Positions 44,941 to 56,675 of a stretch of DNA of 64,000 bases are shown piece after piece. The notes beneath the pieces were generated by a model. It had not been told where the DNA came from. It was given only the letters and a program-made list of their open reading frames with translations, and did no database searches. The stretch covers positions 52,285,944 to 52,349,943 of the forward strand of contig CM034532.1 of the NCBI GenBank assembly GCA_020002185.1. Direction: 5' to 3'. Both the position numbers and the translations under genes were made by a program. Positions within the stretch are counted from its first letter, which is position 1. Each line of letters starts with the position of its first letter. The DNA comes from Paraescarpia echinospica. Lineage: Eukaryota; Annelida; Polychaeta; Sabellida; Siboglinidae.

Positions 44941-46992
44941 CAGTAGTACCTGTCTTGTAGGTGTCCCCTCATCAGAGGGACAACAATTACAGATGACTTT
45001 TTGGAACATATTTACAATCTTTATTTACATCCACCACACCAAAACCCACAACATATTTACATACCTACTGACATACATAATGACAGCAGTCAGCAAACCA
45101 TGTGGCAATTGTCAACTTTGACACACTACCCACCCATCTCACTTAACAGCACAAAAGTCTGTGATCGACTTCTGCTTCGCAAGAGCAGACTGCTTAATGC
45201 AGTGGTCCTGTACCAGGCCTTGCACTGTTGTGACTGCCTCCAGCAAGGCTGGGTTGCTAGCATGCATTGCACAGGCAACAAGTTCGTGTTCGTCAACACT
45301 GGTGGATGCTCAGCCTCCACCTCCTTCTCCTCGTCACTGCTGGCATCATCAGCTGGCACCTCTCCCCTTGCCTTTGCAATGAGGGCAGCCTCCCAGTCAT
45401 CACTGACCATATCAGTGGTGCTGGTGGCATCGTCCATGGAGACAGATTCTGCCCAGGACACGACACCTAGCAGATCGTTGTAGACTGGTCCTTCTGGCTG
45501 CTGCACAAGCAGCTCCTCCGCATCGTCACTGCTGCCCGAGCCAAATCCGCACTTGGCGAAGCACATGCAAATCGTGGCCTCTGACCATGCCAGTTCACAC
45601 ACTTGCTCAGTTCGGTGGCTGTCCGTGCATCGTCCATCTCGGACAGGACATGTTGCATCAGGTGTTTGCGGTAGTGCCCCTTCAGGGCAGCGATGATACT
45701 GGCATCACATGGCTGCAGTCGAGATGTGGTGTTTGGCGGAAGAAACACCATCTTGATGTTCGACATCGTCTCTGCTGGATGTGCGCCACAGTTGTTGATG
45801 AAGAGCAATATGTTGCGTCCTTGTCGCTTCATCGCGCTGTTGAGCTTGTCCAGCCACTCCTTGAAGAGGATGGACGTCATCCAGGCCTTGCGGTTAGCCC
45901 TGTACGTCATGGGGGAGCACTACCTTGTCGACTCCTTTGAAGCACAGTTGCTTCGTTGACGTCCCGTTCAGCAGCGGCTTGAGCTTTTCCCCTGCTCCAG
46001 AGCACCTTGGAAGTCTTGATCCCCTTGCGAGGATCGCCACGAACAACCATGGAGCATTCAGACAGGGCACGGTAGTAAAGCCCCGTCTCATCGGCATTGT
46101 AGATGTCTGCTGGAGCGTAGCCAGCAGTCAGCTTTGGCAGGCGCATCGTCCAGTCGGTCACCACGTCCTCTGGCACCCCGGCTGCCTCGCCACACAACGT
46201 CGCCCACTTGACTTTGAAATCGAGGTGGGTCCGGATTCTACATAAGTGCCGGAATTTATAATCACGGAGGGGGAAATGCAAATGACAACATACCTGGATA
46301 AGTTTTCCACTGACTGGAAGTTCCTTGGCGCGTGCGGTACAAAACCACTCCCACACCAGACCATTCAAATCGTCATAGACAGTTTTTTGATGCTTGACGT
46401 ACTTCAAATCGGATCGTCCGCCTGACTCCCATTCCCGCGAGATGGCCGCTCGCTCGGAACGAATTCGGCCGATCTGTGTCTTGCCGCAACCAACTTCTTT
46501 AACAATCGTATGACAAGAGTGTCCGTTGTCCAGTCACCTCAGCACATCAACCCGCTGATCGAAGCTCAAAATCTTTCTCTTCCCTTCGCTTGCCATAACT
46601 TCTAACTTTGTACCAATAAAAAACCGTGTGCTTCTTTCGAATCAAAAAACGGCTGTGGGTTGAGCTCGCCGTTACTCGCGGGCTTTGTGTTGATCTCATG
46701 TGATTGGACAAAAACAACACTCCAGCATGCACAGTGCCGTGCAAGAAATATGCGACGCCATCTTTATTATTGTTTTTAGCAATACGAATGGCTTATTTTA
46801 GGTAAAAACCAATAAATCGGTATGACTGTCCGCCCAAGCAGTGGAATAATAATACAAAATCGTTGTCCGCATTCAGTAGGTGTCCGCTTATCTAAGGGAC
46901 ATGTCCGTTTAAAAACGATCGGGACATTGGAAAAGTGTCCGTACATTGTAGGTCGTCGCTGATCAGGGGGGTCGCTAAGACAGGTACTACTG
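44941..46992. mobile_element. complete Tigger (pogo-type) transposon, 2052 bp
   Basis: The left end cagtagtacctgtctt (44941-44956) is the exact inverse of the right end aagacaggtactactg (46977-46992). Both are flanked by TA (44939-44940 and 46993-46994), the target duplication of Tc1/mariner and pogo elements. The inside carries a Tigger transposase on the minus strand. It is inserted in the Ngaro/DIRS-like element, between its SGNH ORF and its gag. Confidence 0.92.
45126..46596 (-). pseudogene. Tigger/pogo transposase (copy 2), inactivated
   Basis: Starts MASEGKRKILSFDQRVDVLR, followed by an in-frame TGA at about 46534-46536. The frame then continues with a CENP-B-type helix-turn-helix (VGCGKTQIGRIRSERA) and YDDLNGLVWEWFC. 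The DDE region has DIYNADETGLYYRAL (first Asp) and, in another frame, ILLFINNCGAHPAE, where the usual second Asp is Asn. VFLPPNTTSRLQPCDASII follows. An acidic, Ser-rich C-terminal tail runs to 45126. It differs in sequence from copy 1 at 34.2-34.9 kb. Confidence 0.88.
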
Positions 46993-47070
46993 TAATGCCT
47001 CTTTCGGCTGAGAACAACTGTTAGGTTAGTAACCATGAGCCTACTGGCAAATGCCACAACATAGCAAGTT

Positions 47071-47700
47071 TTATGAGAGCAGTAAAACAAAAACCCAGGA
47101 AATTATCGCGCCCTGCAGACTACAGTAGAAACCGTAGTTGCCGATGTCAGAAAAATGCACCCCGTCCCGGCGAAAAACCTCACGGACGCTGTTCTACAGG
47201 TGCTTATGCCTCCAGAAAAACACCCCTTCCGAATCCTGGCAAAACGCCTTTATGTACCGATTCACCTCCTCAAAACTACAATGATGCCATTTCTGCCGTC
47301 GGGAAACCTGGCAAATCATCACTCGACTCGCACCCGAACTAATCGGCCGTCTTGCTGGACGTTGAATGTCCAGTGCAATCATAATGGGAGTAGACTGACC
47401 ATTAATGTCATTCCCTCCAATGTGCACGACCACCACATCTGCACGATGGGCGACAATTCGGCCCATCGTCACCGGAGCCATCAGCGTAGCGACATGAGCC
47501 CTGCGAATACCCTCATATGCGATATCGCAGGGTCAGCCGTGCACCGCGAACTCGGCAAACAAACCAGTCGGACATGCCGACTGCACAAACACGCTCACCC
47601 AATACACATGACTATGGCCCAAAACTAAAACTTTACATGGTGAAGTAGCAATCTCTGAATTCACCACTGACAACTCAACACATAAAATGGCGGACAACAA
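47071..47700 (-). pseudogene. SGNH/GDSL-type hydrolase ORF of an Ngaro-like retroelement
   Basis: One minus-strand frame with two stops (about 47526 and 47190) shows all the blocks of an SGNH hydrolase: KVLVLGHSHV (block I, nucleophile Ser), VVVVHIGGNDI (block III, GxND) and DGVHFSDIGNYGF (block V, D-x-x-H). SGNH-type ORFs are known in some Ngaro and other retroelements. It lies 5' of the gag once the Tigger insertion is ignored. The substrate is unknown. It could instead be the 3' end of another copy. Confidence 0.75.
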
Positions 47701-49090
47701 AGGAACTTTCAAACGACGAAAATACTCGGCTTGAATCAGCCGAATTGTTCAGCAATCACCTTCTGCAGAAGATCCGACGCAAATGAAACGCAACGCAAAA
47801 ATGGTGATGACGACATGAAATGATGACGGCAGTGAACTCGATGAAACACAAAACAAGAATGTAAAACTCGCAACCAATTTGTCTGCTTTCCCAAACCAAA
47901 GTGGCAGAATTCTCCCAGCACACGCTACTACTGCGCGCTGCTACCGCGCGCTGCCACCGCACGCTGCCACTGCGCGCTACCACTGCGCGCTGATTGGTTC
48001 TTTGAGCCAAGGGCTAAAATGAATCGGCATATAATTAGAATAATCCATTGGGCCAATCATCACTTGTCTGTGTTGTTGCCAGCACAAAAATACATATGCT
48101 GCATCGTGCCAGTGCAGCATATTCCCATTTAGGCAAAACTATTGTTAATAACGGCAAAATTGAGATGGGCCCAGATTATACACAAGTGCCCCTCAGATTT
48201 CTTAGACACGTTTTTGTATGCGTCTTTTGGGCATATGCAGCATTCCAACGTACAACGCGTCACTGACGCATTTCTGCACTCCAAGGGAATCCTTGTACAC
48301 CTCACAGCTCTTGGCTGTCCCAAGATACAGCTCATTTTCACAGATCAACCTCTTTGACACAGTTGGACATGATACAGCATGTGTCAGCAAATTGTAGTAA
48401 AAATGAGCACGTTCTGCACCATATGTCACAGCAATATTAATCAGTAAGCGACAGCATTTAAAGGAAATCCTGTCATCTATTGTCTTCCTTCCACATTCAG
48501 AAGACCTGCGTTTCTAAGGTTTTCTGAAAGTTCTAAAATGTAATAAAAAAATAGATAAATAATTATAATGTCCTTTTTATCAACTGATCATTGATGGGTG
48601 TTTGATCGCAATCAGTCGCCGGCTCATATTCGAAAGCCAGCTCTGTTGGTTACAACAGTTCATGACACTGCTAATATTCCAGGTTTTGGCTGGTGTAGAA
48701 TCGGTTGAAAAAAGGATGTAACAGTTCTGTGCTCACACCGGTACTCACACAGGTAAGAAATTATAATTATAACATCTCCAATTATTTTTGTCAAATATTT
48801 AAAGGCCAACACAAATGGACTTACCAGTTTCATTGATGTACCTATTATGTCAGACAAGTCCGGATACTGAGATTCACTTTTGTCAGTAGAAAATGTACAA
48901 GTGATGGTGTCACATATATGGCTAATGTCATGTCATACTGTCATATACATTATTGTAAGGAAAAAGAATGGGATATATTAACCTATGAATGCTCTTAACA
49001 TAATTAAGCCTAGCTTTAAGCTTTGCCACTGTGTCGGTCTAAGTTGAGTCTAAGTGCATGAGCACTCAGACTGAGATGTGAGCAAAGCTT
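47701..49090. other. interval with an unidentified repeat module
   Basis: At 47925-48000 gcgcgctgccaccgc-like phrases repeat five times in about 75 bases. From 48130 to 48640 the minus strand holds short frames (ICENELYLG, GVQKCVSDALYVG) with partial similarity to 31580-31960. No family is recognised. Confidence 0.4.
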
Positions 49091-49098
49091 AAGCGATA

Positions 49099-49443
49099 TC
49101 ACAGACACGGACGCCACTCATAATCATTATTGTATGCACTCCTAAACTGTAGAAATACCTTTGGACATACATACCAGAAACGATTAACCATGGCAAGTTC
49201 CTCATCTGTAGAGTCCAAAATGATCTCGTCAGCCTCTGCTGCCATGTCCATGGCATCGTCGTATCCATTTCGACTTTCGTCGATTTCGTCGTTCTCATCG
49301 GACGACTCACCATTGCAGACATCTGAGTCGGGGTCAGTGCCACTCTCGTCATCATTTCCACAGAAATATTCCTCTGACAAGCTGTTTATGTTCTCACGAT
49401 CCGATTCTCCACAATTATTCAACCTCGCTATCTCTAACGCCAT
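49099..49443 (-). CDS. acidic unidentified ORF
   Basis: 114 codons starting MALEIARLNNCGESDRENIN, then a very acidic Asp/Glu/Ser region and a C-terminal FRSAYNNDYEWRP. Such acidic starts are common in transposase and transposon-accessory proteins, but no family is recognised. It may be a first exon. Confidence 0.35.
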   Translation of the reverse strand: MALEIARLNNCGESDRENINSLSEEYFCGNDDESGTDPDSDVCNGESSDENDEIDESRNGYDDAMDMAAEADEIILDSTDEELAMVNRFWYVCPKVFLQFRSAYNNDYEWRPCL

Positions 49444-49754
49444 TACGCAACTTCTTGCTGGATTACGTAATAAAATTTTAGATTAATAATTCATTACTCG
49501 AATGAATGATTTCATGAACTAATTTTTAATAACCTCAGTCATAAATTGTATATTTTAGTGAAATGTTCATTGAAAACACACCGCAAAATAATATTCAAAC
49601 AAGAGATGGCAAAATAATGTGTCTCTGTCCATAGTATTTCTACATGGACCTCTTTCTGTCTAGTCACATGACTATTCCAGACATGGCAAATACCCGGCCC
49701 AACAACTTTCCCCCTAGAATGTTCACAAGGTTTCTACTTTCACTGTTGGCCAGA

Positions 49755-50310
49755 TCAGGGAATTCTCTTGTGACATCCAAGTCGGCACTCTAGCAGTTTC
49801 TCCATCTTCTTTCTTTCTGTTGTGTGCTTCTTTTCTCGTTTTTGTGCCACACGCTGCAACAGTTCTTCCCTGATCTGCACCAACTTCCTCCTGTTTGCTT
49901 TCCGTTGCTTCCTTCCCATGGTCATCGTCGCTGCTCCACCTCGTTCCTCTTCTCTTGTCTGTGACATCCATGGTGAAGTACCTGTCGTACTGTCGTTCGA
50001 AGACAGTGATAACAGATGATATACAGCCTTCACAATGTTGATCCCCTCCATGTAGCTGATCTGTTTCTCTGCAGATGTGTAAAACTTGGTCATCCACGGA
50101 CCAGAGAGAAGCTTGCCAATCAGCCCAAGGACACACATCTCAACTTTTGCAACTGCAGTGTCGAAATAGCTCAAGATTGAAGCTTAAAGGCCATCACAAG
50201 ATATGGTTGCCATCTGCAGAAACTGCAGGAAGCGATCATGGTGTTCCACAAATTTGCTGCATATGCGGAACAGAACATGCAGACGATTTCCTCGGTACCT
50301 CGGATCTTTA
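49755..50310 (-). pseudogene. unidentified, probably transposon-associated ORF
   Basis: The frame starting near 50174 reads MSYFDTAVAKVEMCVLGLIG, then KLLSGPWMTKFYTSAE, and ends in a long Lys/Arg/Glu helix. Upstream, past a stop at about 50187, is EHHDRFLQFLQMATISCDG. The GPWM-x-x-FY pattern resembles uncharacterised, highly repeated invertebrate proteins. No function is assigned. Confidence 0.4.
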
Positions 50311-50379
50311 CAACTAAAATGTATTTGTTCTTGCCCTATTGTACTTGTACATATTTGTAGTTGGTAAGTTTCAGTATAA

Positions 50380-52360
50380 TAACCTCCCGGCCATGACCCT
50401 GGTGAAACACCTTCGGGTCGGCCACTTTGGGGATCAGGACGATCCTACTGTGGCAGAATTCCCGGGGCTGTTAAAGTGCACTAGGAGGGCATGCGGATCC
50501 AGTTTCCATACATCATCACGCGAGATTTTGTCAAGCCCTGCAGCACCATCCTTGGTTTTCCGCAAGGCGGCATAAATCTCATCAGCCGTAATGGGCTGCA
50601 CATGGCTCCACAACACCATACCCTGAGGGTGGACGGTATGGTCATCATGTTGAGACACAACCCCGAATACTTGACTCCAGAAGGCCACTTGGTCCTCCAG
50701 AGAAATCCCCAGGGTCGCCTCATTTCGCCTATCACCACTCAGGATCTTGCGCCAGCACTCATTGCGGTTAGATCTGTACAACTTTTGTACTCGACCTTAC
50801 TCGGTCCTCCTCCGCTTCTTCTTCCCCGTGGAAGCCATTGGGCCAGTCGCATCATTCCGCCTAACAGCGTCCCGCCTCCTGGTTCTCTCCATGGCCCTTT
50901 CCTTGAGTGGGCATTGCCCAGCTCCACCTTTACCCAATCCAGATATTCTCTGTCCATCATAGCCTTCTGTTCACGGCTCAATTGGCCAGGCTGAAAGTCC
51001 AGAAACTCAAGGGAATTCTCCCATCCAATGAAGTAGTCATGGGTTAGCACAAGCTCTTCCCTAAGCTTCTCTCTTCAGGTGTTATAATCACTCTTACCAT
51101 TTATCAGTTCCTCTGCATCACCATTCGGGACCGAATGACTAGCACCCGACTGCCCACGACCGGGATCTGGGATCGGTACACTCTCACACTTACTACGAGT
51201 ATTCGCTTTGCTGACAGCATTCTCGTCGTACTCATGTTCATTCTCGCTCATCCTCAGTGTATCAGCTTTGCTAACGACATTGTCGTACTCGTATGCACTC
51301 TCGCTCTCACCATATCTTTCAGCATTATTGTCATAATCGGTATCATAGACATAATCAAGTACTGTTTCAAGAGCCGCAATTGCACCATCTTCCCAGACAG
51401 TTCGGCTCTCACCTAGTTGTCCGGGATTTCACATCGGACTCGGCTTCTCCTTCTGGTGAGTGTTCCCATTCTCGTATTCTGGTCCAGTTGACATGTCCAG
51501 ATCGTCTCCAAATTCCTCTGCACCACACGGATGCATTCTTTCACTCTTGGTCACCGACACCATTTCACTCTCAGACAACAGGTCAGTGCTTCCTTCTACC
51601 TGTGGCTTGACATCACCAAGGGGAGAGCGGTCTGGCACGGGAGGGATCGGATGGTCCCTACTCGCTCGCATAAGTCCATCAAGAAAATCTCTATTTTCAG
51701 GTGTCCTACCTTTAATGCCCTCCAGCGTACGCTGGGGGGAAATCTTGCACAATTGTCTATTTATATCGGGACAACCAACCAACGCCAGCCGAACCTCCCA
51801 CTTGGCAACAATAGCCAATAATCAATAGCTCATGCGACCATCTGGTCTTTGGACCAGTTCTATCCTTTGGCTCAAGGGTGGTCCATTTCCTCTCACTCCT
51901 ACGTTGCCAGAGGTGTCACCAACGGTGGAGGCACCACCTTCTGCTGCGAGTCTGTCTCTCAAGGTTTTATATGCCGGTGTTTTTTACGCAGACCATTGAT
52001 TGAGTCCATCGATCTATTAGGGAATGCCCTACATAGATCAGCATTAATTCTTACCACCTTCACAGGCCCTACCCTCCTGGCCACCTCCACCAACCGGATC
52101 TCCTCTCTGGTCACCAAAACACACTCTTCGTGCGACCACCCTACATGATACACCCGGGGAACATTCAAGGTGTGGTAATATTCGGGATGTCTGTTTCTCT
52201 GATGAAGAGACAGACTCCTTGCAGTGGCGTAAGTAATCTCACAGATCTCACAAACCAACAACCCTTGACCATCTGGTCCCGACTCACCGCCCACTTCACC
52301 ATCCTGGTCTACCAGCGTGCTTGATGTGGCAGTGGCTCCATCTACGTTAATGCTCGACAT
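50380..52360 (-). pseudogene. R2-superfamily LINE remnant (zinc finger, Myb-like motifs, start of reverse transcriptase)
   Basis: Starts near 52360 and has a C2H2 finger (CEICEITYATARSLSLHQRN then RHPEYYH). A Myb-like segment follows (EEIRLVEVARRVG, FPNRSMDSINGLRKK), then a second similar one in the next frame (INRQLCKISPQRTLEGIKGR, about 51740). The start of the reverse transcriptase lies at 50434-50620 (DEIYAALRKTKDGAAGLDKI). It is cut before the catalytic core at about 50380. There is no rDNA sequence around it. Confidence 0.72.
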
Positions 52361-54546
52361 CTGTCAAGCTAATTGCTACCAACACATGCACACAATACAA
52401 CTCCGCTGGATGAACAGCCCAACGAAGAGGGGCAGAATGCTTAGCTACCGGTCAAAGACTAGCACCCAGGTTGGACCACGTGGAGGTGATTCTGCCATCC
52501 CAACCCTGATGATGCCCCCTGCTGTCTTATCAATGCAATAGCAGTGACCTGACTGCTACAAGCCACAGCCGAGGCCACTACTACATTGGGTAAAACCGAT
52601 TGGAATAATGTTCTAATCTCGCGTATCTCGTGACGCAGCTGCTCGATGGCGTCGAGGCAACTGTCAGCCTCTCATCGCGGATGTACTGTCAAAGCCGCAG
52701 CTGTCATAGAGGCGGTTGCAGCGTTGAAAACTCTCCCATAGCATTGACTTGTTCTGCCACCACTGCTGGTGCGACATTGGCCTGTGAGGGTTGAGCCAGT
52801 GCTGCCCTGGCCCTTGCCTGTGCCGCATTGGCCCTCTGACGGTGTGATTGCCTAATCGGTAGCATCTGAAATATTACTGACAATTGCAACATCAGTTACT
52901 AATACTTACTCCTATGTTGCCAGAACGATAAACGGGTATCATCGCACACTGCCCTCAAAAACTTGTTAATCTCTGCTACTCGAGTTGTACCTTCCTCGTA
53001 GGAGATGTGCTGTCAACCTTATGTTTGCACAAACTGGCATACTATGACCTGATTAATGCCCATACTAACCAACTCTTGCACGTACGTGCTCATACAAATG
53101 CATACCCACCTTCAGTGTCAGCAGGGGTGCGCTTCTTATAAATAGCATGTATTCATAATTGGTTACTTCACTGCCTGGCATAATGACGTCGGTGCATCGG
53201 CCTTCTTGGCTGATGCCAGCAGTCATGAGCCAGATACCATGTCCTTTGCTTCACCCAGCTTGCTGAACGAGATCTCCACACGACTGGTAAAGTCTACGAG
53301 AGCAGCACATATCGCAGCAGTCAGCCTCTCCAAGCCGCTTCGGGCACTTCATCCAGATCTTAGAATGCATTGACTCGTTCACATTCTGCATTGCCCCCCC
53401 CCCTCAGGCAATGATGCAGAAGACCTCGACACCTTTTTATACACTACTCCCTGTATAGTTCACTTAACACAAACTTGTTTCAACAAATTTTGAAGAATAT
53501 GCTGTAGAACACAATCCAAACATGATGAGCATAAGAAAGCATACATTTTATTAAGTACTCCTACTTTGCAACATAACGACGGGATGATGTGGATGCACAA
53601 ATCGATCGATTGCACAAATCCATTTGAAACGTAGTGATGTACATATTCCCAGCAGAAGCCACACGGAACTAATGTGGCAGAACAAAGTCGGACATCTTCT
53701 TCACTACTGTGTCAGTTAACATATTGTCCTATTAATAGCGCTGCTATGCATTTTGATACACAAAGCTATCAGATGCACACATCCATTTGAAACTCGAAGT
53801 GAGGTACAACTTCCCAGAACAGAATGGGGCAGAACAAAGTCAGACATCATCTTATGTCAGGTGACCCATAATCCAATTAATGGCACTGTTAAGTAGAGCT
53901 CTTCAATATCCTCTTTCCATCATGCAAATAAACAAAGTTGAATTTAGGAAACTGAGCCTAAATATGAGTTAACTAACTCAACACTGCAGATTAATTCAGT
54001 TTAGATATTGGATTATATCTGCTGCCATGTCGTGCAGATAATGGTGTAACTGCTGCTTGGCATTCATTTAATCCATATTTGATCACTGCATCCTTTGATA
54101 CCAAATACAACTGTTCTAAATAACTCTAAATAATGACATGTTTTTTACTAAATATGGATCGGTTGTGCAAACGTTAGAGTAACATTTTGTAAATACTTCG
54201 TACTTACCACAATTTAGCAAAACATGCACCGTACAACCCTGTGAAAACTGTTCTATAGAATTTCTATAGAACAAAATTTAAAGAAATTGTATAGAAAGTG
54301 TCTATAGGATTCTATAGAACTTCTAACGAACTTTAGGACCCAAGTTGTATAAAAAATGTTCTAAAGAAATTTGTTCTATAGAAAATTTAAAACTTCTACA
54401 GAAAAGATTGTTAAACGGCTGTTCTTTCCGTGAATTGCAATATCTAGCTAAGCTAAAGTTAATCTGTACGTACAGGGTTGATTATTGGTAATCTTAATTT
54501 AAAACCATATAAAAATAGTACCATCACAACTGTGTGAGAACGCGTA
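52361..54546. other. interval without a supported gene
   Basis: A minus-strand Ala/Gln-rich frame at 52704-52892 (QANVAPAVVAEQVNAMGE) may be part of an unidentified retroelement. 53560-53880 contains two diverged copies of a block with cacatccatttgaaac and cccagcagaa/cccagaacag, about 130-145 bases apart. The rest is AT-rich. Confidence 0.35.
54240..54410. repeat. TTCTATAGAA-like palindrome cluster, second site
   Basis: Contains ttctatagaatttctatagaa, attctatagaacttct and tgttctatagaaaa within 170 bases, similar in style to 2970-3310. Confidence 0.5.
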
Positions 54547-55439
54547 CTACAAATTAGCGAGCTGTTTGGCAGCAGTTTGAGGGAATAAGGAAGTTAGTGA
54601 GCATACCTCGGGTGCAACAACACATTTCCACAATTTAAGGTTTGCCTGCAGAATGTGTTTAATGAAAATTTCATCTGCACCGATTCTTTCCACAGATAGT
54701 TGCCCCTTTGGAGACCACAAGACAAAGTCACACCATTTCAGTCCAGTGACACCCAGCTGGTACTGAACCTGGTAGTAGTAGGCATGGGATGTTTTGAGGA
54801 TTAGCTGGCCTTTCACAATTTTGAAGCATGCTGATTGCAGTATTCTACTCAGGATTTTTCCAGATTCTGCTGCTTGTGGTAGTTCGCTTGGAGGAAAATC
54901 CTGCGACAGCTTCAGGCATTTCACCTCGAGCAAACCATACCCAGCTGTGGGCTCGCACACTAGTCCATCAGGGCTGCAGCCTAACTGGGGATTCTTGCAA
55001 GCCACCCACAAGCCAGTTCTCTCAACCCTGAATGTCGGATTCATCTTGGCATATCGCACACTAGTCCATCAGGGCTGCAGCCTAACTGGGGATTCTTGCA
55101 AGCCACCCACAAGCCAGTTCTCTCAACCCTGAATGTCGGATTCATCTTGGCATATTCCTGTCTGGCACGGTCCTCATTGTCGATGCCCATCCGCATGTAT
55201 CTTGTAACAACACAGTCGAGTCCCCACACCTTTCGTCGCAGCAGCTTGTACAGGCGAGCACCGACAGCTCCTGTCTTACCGTACTCCTCCAGGGCTTGAC
55301 AGGCTTTCACTGCTTCCTTGGCAGTCGATGTGGTCATCCTGATGTAGCGATGCGACTGCCATGTAGCTGATGCGGACTGGTCTTCTGTACCTGACACCAT
55401 ACAACTGTGAACAAGTGGCTCTGTGGTTGCTGGTGCCAA
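54547..55439 (-). pseudogene. YqaJ-type nuclease gene fragment, split by a tandem duplication
   Basis: Two overlapping frames encode a YqaJ-like viral-recombinase/exonuclease domain: GCSPDGLVC (metal-binding Asp region), GLLEVKCLKLSQD (E-x-K), then HAYYYQVQYQLGVTGLKWCD and FVLWSPKG. This family is common in invertebrate transposons, including ISL2EU-like Harbinger relatives. The N-terminal part (RYMRMGIDNEDRARQEYA) is in the frame before the duplication. A 101 bp duplication at 54953-55154 repeats the central segment and shifts the frame. Confidence 0.8.
54953..55154. repeat. 101 bp tandem duplication inside the YqaJ gene
   Basis: The segment starting tcgcacactagtccatcag occurs at 54953 and again at 55054 with no visible mismatch. 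101 is not a multiple of three, so the duplication destroys the reading frame. Confidence 0.93.
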
Positions 55440-55756
55440 GTTATCCTGTAGCTGTGATGTGAGGCAGGTGACACTTCAGAGAGTGTGGTCTGTTCTGATG
55501 TCAGATCGTAGTCCTCGTATGATATCTGGAGAACAGTCTCTCATATACTTGTGCACTTTGTTCCCGCATTTGCAATAGCCAGACTTGATAGGAAAGTGTT
55601 AATTTGCTGCCTACTCACACGACTGCCAGTTGGGCGAGGATCGAAATCGATGACACTGTTCTTCTTTGTTGTGTCGGGCTTGTACACAGTTCTTTTGATG
55701 CTGCAGGGTGTCTTTTTCCTTCCCTTCTTCCACTGGCATGGCATATCAGTGCATGT

Positions 55757-55834
55757 TGGAGTCCGCTCACCCATATACTTGTTGGAGCCCGCTCACAAAC
55801 ATACTTGTTGGAGCCCGCTCACCCACATACTTGT
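55757..55834. repeat. 26 bp tandem triplication
   Basis: Three consecutive copies of ggagcccgctcacccacat plus acttgtt with three to four differences. Confidence 0.85.
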
Positions 55835-56675
55835 TTATGCACAGCAGCAGTGCAACAGCATAACTGCACCAAGACTTGCAGTGACAGCTCGCATCTCGTA
55901 CGGCACCACTCACTGCAGACAACGATGCTGTCACAGTGTAGCAAGTTAACTTCATGGAGGCCTCAACTACAGCTCTGAAGTGTCATCTGCCACTTTCACT
56001 TTCACACCTCTCACATTCCCAGATAACACATTGTTTCCCGTGCCTCAGGGGCTTCTCGGTAACAATGCAGTTGTTAACATCGTCGTCATCTTCTTCACCT
56101 CTTTACCCAAGTATGCTGCTTAACCTTGGCATTGACTCGACTAGCCAGAGGTAAACATGCCCGTAGTTGAACAATGGTGGCAGGCAACCGACAAAGAAGT
56201 CTTTTCATTCAAAGATGGGAAGGACTGCTGGCTTGGCAGTATTGGCTGAATCCAGGAACAGATCTCTCGTCTTCTTCTCGTACCACTTTCCATGGTCAAG
56301 TTTGATATCAATGTCATCCTGTCGCCCAGCTGCAATGCAGTCTTTGCATCTAAAAAATTGACACGTATATATAAAATATGATGTAATTAATTAGGTCACC
56401 CATTAATACTTTGTTTGATAATTAAACTGTTTCAGTGTCCATGTTATTGTACAATTTAATAAAATGTTATTGTACAACCATTTTGTAATAATTCCTTTAA
56501 ACTGTTGGCTATTGTTGACAGAAGTAGTTGGTAGATTTTCCACTGAGCATTATTATGACATAAGAATTTTTGTGAAATATTAAAAATATTAATTGCTTTC
56601 ACCACAATTTTTTTAACTTACAGGTCACTGATATTATTATAGTGGGATGTAGCTGGGTTAGCTTAGGCTTAGCGC

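Noticed and set aside
45001..45483. plus-strand 160-codon ORF
   Set aside because: Shadow of the minus-strand Tigger transposase C-terminal part.
47155..47628. plus-strand 157-codon ORF
   Set aside because: Opposite strand of the SGNH hydrolase, whose catalytic blocks are on the minus strand.
50380..52360. R2 insertion in rDNA
   Set aside because: Protein motifs are R2-like but there is no ribosomal RNA sequence on either side.
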